From Leptofilum sp050292445 (lineage in GTDB: Bacteria; Chloroflexota; Anaerolineae; Promineifilales; Promineifilaceae): a stretch of 9,088 bases of DNA. The stretch spans positions 1 to 9,088 of the forward strand of contig JBNKLQ010000248.1 of the NCBI GenBank assembly GCA_050292445.1, in the 5' to 3' direction. Below, piece after piece: positions 6,060-9,088 of the stretch. The notes beneath the pieces were generated by a model. The model was not told the origin of the DNA, did not search any database, and worked only from the letters and a program-made list of their open reading frames with translations. The number at the start of each line of letters is the position of its first letter. Position 1 is the first letter of the stretch. A program made the position numbers and the translations under genes.

Positions 6060-7577
6060 TTAATTATCTCGTGCCAAAATCATGAGTGTGATGTCGTCAA
6101 ATTGGGGCGCGTCGCCGACAAAGTCGAGAACGGCCGTAACCACCTTCCCTTCAATAATATCCACCGAGCGCCCCAAATTGGCCGCTGCCACTGCCTGCAA
6201 CCGCGCCTCACCAAAGAAATCGGCCTCCTCATCCTCCGCTTCCGTCACGCCATCCGTGTACATCACCAGCAAATCGCCCGGCTCTATCTGGATGCTTTCC
6301 TGTCCCCACGCAGGCTCCTCTAACACACCAATCGGGATCGCTGTGCGGGTTAGCTGCTGCATCCCGCCGCCGTTGGCCGAGTACAAAAAGGGTGGGTTGT
6401 GACCGGCATTACAGTAGGTCAATAGGCCGGATTCTGGGTCTAAAATGGCATAGAAAACCGTCACAAACAGGTCGCTGCTTGTTTCTGACAGCACCCGCTG
6501 GTTGGCCGCCCGCAGCACCTGTTCCGGCGCGGCATCAAAATCAGGGGCAAAGGTGCGAATGAGCGTGCGGCTGAGTGCCATGTACAGTGCCGACCCCATG
6601 CCTTTGTCGGCCACGTCGGCAATGACTAGCCCGATACGGCCGTTCGGCAGCGCAATAAAGTCATAAAAATCCCCAGACATCTCCCGCGCTGGTTCTAACG
6701 TCACCGCGAATTGCCAGCCAGCAATATCGGGGACTTCCGTCGGTAAAAACGTGGTTTGCACCTTCCTGGCGATGGCCAATTCCTGGGACATCTTCTCATA
6801 TTCCGTCATGAGCGCATTTGCTTCTGCCTGGTACGCCTGCTCGTAAATCTCTTTTTCGTACGCCTCTGCCTGTAACGCCAGCGCCTCTTCCACCTGTTGT
6901 GCGCTCAGCAGATCGGCTGCAATGAGAGATGCCAATGACTGTGCGCTGGTTTCCCATTCCCACACATCTTCATTCGCTCGCCGCATGAGGTAAATGCCGC
7001 CCACATTTTCTACCTGCTTCCCCTGAATCGGAATGACCAAAGCCTTAGCCCCAAACCCCAATTCCACCGCTTCTGGCAGCCCCGGCACCGTCAAGGGCAA
7101 ATTCTCTCTGGCCAACAGCAAATCCCACTGGTCATTGGCCACCGGTATCCAGCCATCGCCTTGGGCAAAGAGAACCGTGTCTGGCAGGAGGCGAATTTCT
7201 ACCCAGCCATCGGGGAAAATGTGCGGGATGTGGCGGTTCAGCAGCAACGGCAAATCACCGTTTTCCACAGGTTCACGCAGGATGGCTTGAGCCAGCTGCT
7301 CCAACTGGAAGAGGGCTGTGGCATGACGTTGGGCTTGAACCACTTTTCTATGCAGCAGATGGACCAACAGCAGCGTGGCGAACAGGCCACCCAGCGCCAG
7401 CAACAGCAACCACCACCAGGCAACGGGCTGAAGCACTCCCAGCCAGACCAGAGCAGCCACAGCAGGCAGCAGCAGAAGTAAAAACAGTAAAACGGGGCGT
7501 TTTGTTTCTTGGGTTAACCAGTCGTCTAACACACTTGAATGATAGATGAGTTTTGGGGATGGGCAACTGTCGCTCAA
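6060..7577 (-). CDS. Membrane GAF/SpoIIE-type PP2C serine phosphatase (RsbU-like)
   Basis: A signalling phosphatase expected to remove phosphate from serine/threonine on an anti-anti-sigma (STAS) type partner. The 505 residues hold two TM helices (about 29-48 and 52-74), a GAF-like sensor region (about 89-225), a helical, probably coiled-coil linker (225-270) and a SpoIIE/PP2C catalytic domain (about 271-503). Metal-binding motifs are intact: SGDFYD (301-306), ADVADKG (320-326), YTDGVTEA (440-447) and FDDIT (493-497). The start is doubtful: the only usual codon near the N-terminus is TTG 7577, with no clear Shine-Dalgarno and a TAA eight codons upstream; GTG at residue 16 is an alternative. 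No anti-sigma or STAS gene is in the window, so its target lies elsewhere. It is probably cotranscribed with the EamA gene 4 nt downstream. Confidence 0.92.
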   Translation of the reverse strand: MSDSCPSPKLIYHSSVLDDWLTQETKRPVLLFLLLLLPAVAALVWLGVLQPVAWWWLLLLALGGLFATLLLVHLLHRKVVQAQRHATALFQLEQLAQAILREPVENGDLPLLLNRHIPHIFPDGWVEIRLLPDTVLFAQGDGWIPVANDQWDLLLARENLPLTVPGLPEAVELGFGAKALVIPIQGKQVENVGGIYLMRRANEDVWEWETSAQSLASLIAADLLSAQQVEEALALQAEAYEKEIYEQAYQAEANALMTEYEKMSQELAIARKVQTTFLPTEVPDIAGWQFAVTLEPAREMSGDFYDFIALPNGRIGLVIADVADKGMGSALYMALSRTLIRTFAPDFDAAPEQVLRAANQRVLSETSSDLFVTVFYAILDPESGLLTYCNAGHNPPFLYSANGGGMQQLTRTAIPIGVLEEPAWGQESIQIEPGDLLVMYTDGVTEAEDEEADFFGEARLQAVAAANLGRSVDIIEGKVVTAVLDFVGDAPQFDDITLMILARDN

Positions 7578-7857
7578 AAAAGAAAGTGTGTGGTAAATTT
7601 AATCCCTGTAAGCCGTTCTTGAACATGGCAAAGGTGATAAAAATCATGCTTGCCCAACGACAAAGAATACTTGGTAACGGCCGTTTCCTCCAGTAAGCTG
7701 TAATTATGCCTCACTGGGTTTTGAGGCAAGGGGAGTAACTTGTTGATATACTCATAACCGCACAAAATCCCCAGGCTTGCGTATCCACAAACCACGGCAA
7801 TCATCGTCATGAAACTTGTATGGAAAGTTGCACAAGCTGTTCCTGGAGCAAAGCGTG
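7578..7857. other. Divergent spacer between the phosphatase and the NTF2-like gene
   Basis: This should hold the promoters of two divergent units. It has one ACGGCCGT (7677-7684). On the plus strand TATACT (7747-7752) is a fair -10, but the nearest TTGAGG (7721-7726) is 20 nt away, too far for a normal -35. A minus-strand reading frame of 78 codons (7810-7574) crosses the spacer, and its TGA overlaps the TTG start of the phosphatase as TTGA. The peptide has an unconvincing composition (a weakly hydrophobic N-terminus, then no family pattern), so I do not call it as a gene. Confidence 0.4.
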
Positions 7858-8352
7858 ATGAAACAAACAGATAAACTTCTTTTAGGCATTGTTGCTGGCA
7901 TTCTCATTTTGGTTGCCGCAGCTTTTATTCTTGTCTTGACACGACCTGCTCCTGAATATCGGTCCGAAGATGGCCCAGAAGGCATTGCCCATAATTACTT
8001 GTTAGCCTTGCGGCAGCAGGAGTACGAAAGAGCTTACAATTATTTATCGCCTAACTTAATTAACTATCCCCCAACCCTCAATCAATTTATTCAGGATGTT
8101 GAAGGTCATGCATGGTCGTTTCGGTTAGACACCGAAGTGACGCTGGCTGTCAAATCCGTTCGTGTCGTTGCCAATCAGGCCACTGTCACCATTGAGGAAA
8201 CGCGCTTTTACAACTCAGGTTTATTCGACAGCTATCAATCTGTGACAACTTTTACTATGGTGCTTAACCAGGAAAATAACAATTGGAAGATCACCCGGGC
8301 AGACGACTACTGGGATAATTGCTGGCACAGAAACGCAACATTTTGTCCATAA
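7858..8352 (+). CDS. Single-TM protein with NTF2/DUF4878-like extracytoplasmic domain
   Basis: A 164-residue protein of unknown function. One membrane helix (about 7-27) serves as an uncleaved anchor, and residues 28-164 should lie outside the membrane. The outer part has the rhythm of DUF4878/NTF2-like folds: a first helix GIAHNYLLALRQQEYERAYNYL, then beta-rich stretches SVRVVANQATVTIEETRFY and SVTTFTMVLN, and a closing NNWKITRADDYW. The start is taken at ATG 7858, with GGAG 9 nt upstream; the frame is also open from ATG 7816, but those 14 residues have no comparable ribosome site. Codons look richer in A/T than in the minus-strand genes. The DUF5671-like gene follows after 24 nt, so the two are probably cotranscribed. 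Two cysteines near the end (C155, C163) could form a disulfide. Confidence 0.75.
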   Translation: MKQTDKLLLGIVAGILILVAAAFILVLTRPAPEYRSEDGPEGIAHNYLLALRQQEYERAYNYLSPNLINYPPTLNQFIQDVEGHAWSFRLDTEVTLAVKSVRVVANQATVTIEETRFYNSGLFDSYQSVTTFTMVLNQENNNWKITRADDYWDNCWHRNATFCP

Positions 8353-8366
8353 TAAAAACAGACTGC

Positions 8367-8376
8367 GGAGGTTATC
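8367..8376 (+). promoter_or_regulatory. Strong ribosome binding site of the DUF5671-like gene
   Basis: GGAGG (8367-8371) stands 5 nt before ATG 8377. This is the best Shine-Dalgarno in the window and fixes the start. Confidence 0.75.
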
Positions 8377-9088
8377 ATGGCGGGTATACGGCGTTGGTAT
8401 ATTTATTTAGTCAGTTTTATCAGCCTACAAGCGCTTACCTGGGCTATTATTTCGCTGCTGCAAAACCTGCTTGTTTACGGCCGTCGTGATGGCGTTGCGT
8501 TTGAAACGGAATCCCTGTCGTGGCAAATCGCTATCATTCTTGTTACCTTGCCTGTCTTTCTGGTTCATTGGCTGTGGGCACAAAGATTGGCCCAAAAAGA
8601 TAGCGAGGAACAGACCTCTTGGGTGCGTGGCCTTTATTTGTATGGCGTTATTGTCAGCTTCCTGATTCCAATCTTGTTCAATGGTTTCGAGCTGTTGCAA
8701 CTTCTGTTTCAACTCCTTATAAAAACAGAACCACGCAGCTATGATCTCCGGCTCACACCGGCTGGTGCTGCTTTAACCCAAATTTTGCCCATCATCGTTT
8801 TGGCTGTGCTTTGGTTCTATCATTACCGACTGGCTGGAACAGCCACGCAATCGGCTAGCCCTCTAAAAACTGCCCGCCGTTGGTATGTGTTTGGCTTTTC
8901 GGCTGCTGGCTTGACAATGACGGCCGTAGGCACGATTTCTCTGTTGCTTTGGGTTTTGCGGCAACTGGGTGATGACCTTGCTGTCGTGAACTCCTTCTGG
9001 CGTCTTTCCGCAGAATTAGCCCGTTTGTCCCTTGGCATTCCTTTATGGCTTCTCTTTTGGCGTCAGGCCCAACAACGCTTTACTCAAG
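8377..9088 (+). CDS. Multi-TM protein with three DUF5671-like repeat units (3' end cut by window)
   Basis: An integral membrane protein of unknown function; 237 codons are visible with no stop before the right edge. I see three homologous units, each with two hydrophobic segments. Unit 1 (about 5-75) begins RRWYIYLVSFISLQAL, unit 2 (84-155) begins RGLYLYGVIVSFLIP and unit 3 (167 onward) begins RRWYVFGFSAAGLTM. In each, a second helix follows with a proline at residue 59, 138 or 222, then a tryptophan-rich end and an R-x-A or RQA stretch. The distance from the opening motif to that proline is 53-54 residues in all three. The pattern fits DUF5671-type proteins, often encoded in bacterial genomes as multiple tandem units; the domain name is from memory. 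No catalytic motif is visible. It follows the NTF2-like gene in one transcription unit. Confidence 0.7.
   Translation, partial: MAGIRRWYIYLVSFISLQALTWAIISLLQNLLVYGRRDGVAFETESLSWQIAIILVTLPVFLVHWLWAQRLAQKDSEEQTSWVRGLYLYGVIVSFLIPILFNGFELLQLLFQLLIKTEPRSYDLRLTPAGAALTQILPIIVLAVLWFYHYRLAGTATQSASPLKTARRWYVFGFSAAGLTMTAVGTISLLLWVLRQLGDDLAVVNSFWRLSAELARLSLGIPLWLLFWRQAQQRFTQ

Noticed and set aside
7574..7810. Minus-strand frame of 78 codons as a real gene
   Set aside because: Odd composition, no recognisable family or domain; kept only as an observation because of the TTGA overlap.
7816..7857. Earlier start of the NTF2-like gene
   Set aside because: No ribosome site before 7816, whereas GGAG precedes ATG 7858 and gives a normal N-terminal anchor.

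Overview
The window looks like an ordinary stretch of chromosome from a free-living bacterium of about 50-55% GC. No phage, plasmid, transposase, CRISPR, tRNA or rRNA gene is visible. I lean towards an environmental Chloroflexota (Anaerolineae/Caldilineae-like). The reasons are the mix of a NarL-class sensor kinase with an ABC-2 exporter, a GAF/SpoIIE phosphatase and a DUF5671-like repeat membrane protein, together with palindromic repeats in most gaps and a very frequent octamer, ACGGCCGT. This placement is an inference from general impression, not a proof.

Left block, minus strand (3873 down to 1): a four-TM LiaI/LiaF-TM-like protein, an ABC ATPase, its ABC-2 permease, and a membrane-bound GAF histidine kinase of the HisKA_3/NarL class that runs off the left edge. 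A response regulator probably follows outside the window. The set reads as a signal-responsive export or envelope-stress module. Each gap between these genes carries a different inverted repeat. An 18-bp perfect palindrome, ATCAACCGATCGGTTGAT, lies in the upstream region of the block and is a candidate operator.

Middle block, minus strand (7577 down to 4120): a SpoIIE/RsbU-type PP2C phosphatase with two TM helices and a GAF-like domain, then 4 nt later a 10-TM EamA (DMT) transporter, then rsgA, the ribosome small-subunit maturation GTPase. On both sides rsgA is bordered by copies of one repeat family, built from tandem 7-nt units (CRGTAAT-like) followed by the same units inverted. A perfect TATAAT stands 7 nt before the rsgA ATG, so a leaderless transcript is possible.

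Right block, plus strand (7858 to the right edge): a divergent pair, a single-TM protein with an NTF2/DUF4878-like outer domain and a multi-TM protein made of three homologous ~80-residue units (DUF5671-like), cut by the window end. This block appears richer in A+T than the rest.

The clearest unexplained signal is ACGGCCGT: 15 exact copies by eye in 9.1 kb, where about 0.14 are expected by chance. It occurs inside genes in all three reading phases as well as in spacers, so it resembles a genome-wide DNA-level motif such as cyanobacterial HIP1. I see no gene cluster that amounts to a clearly new defence or biosynthetic system.
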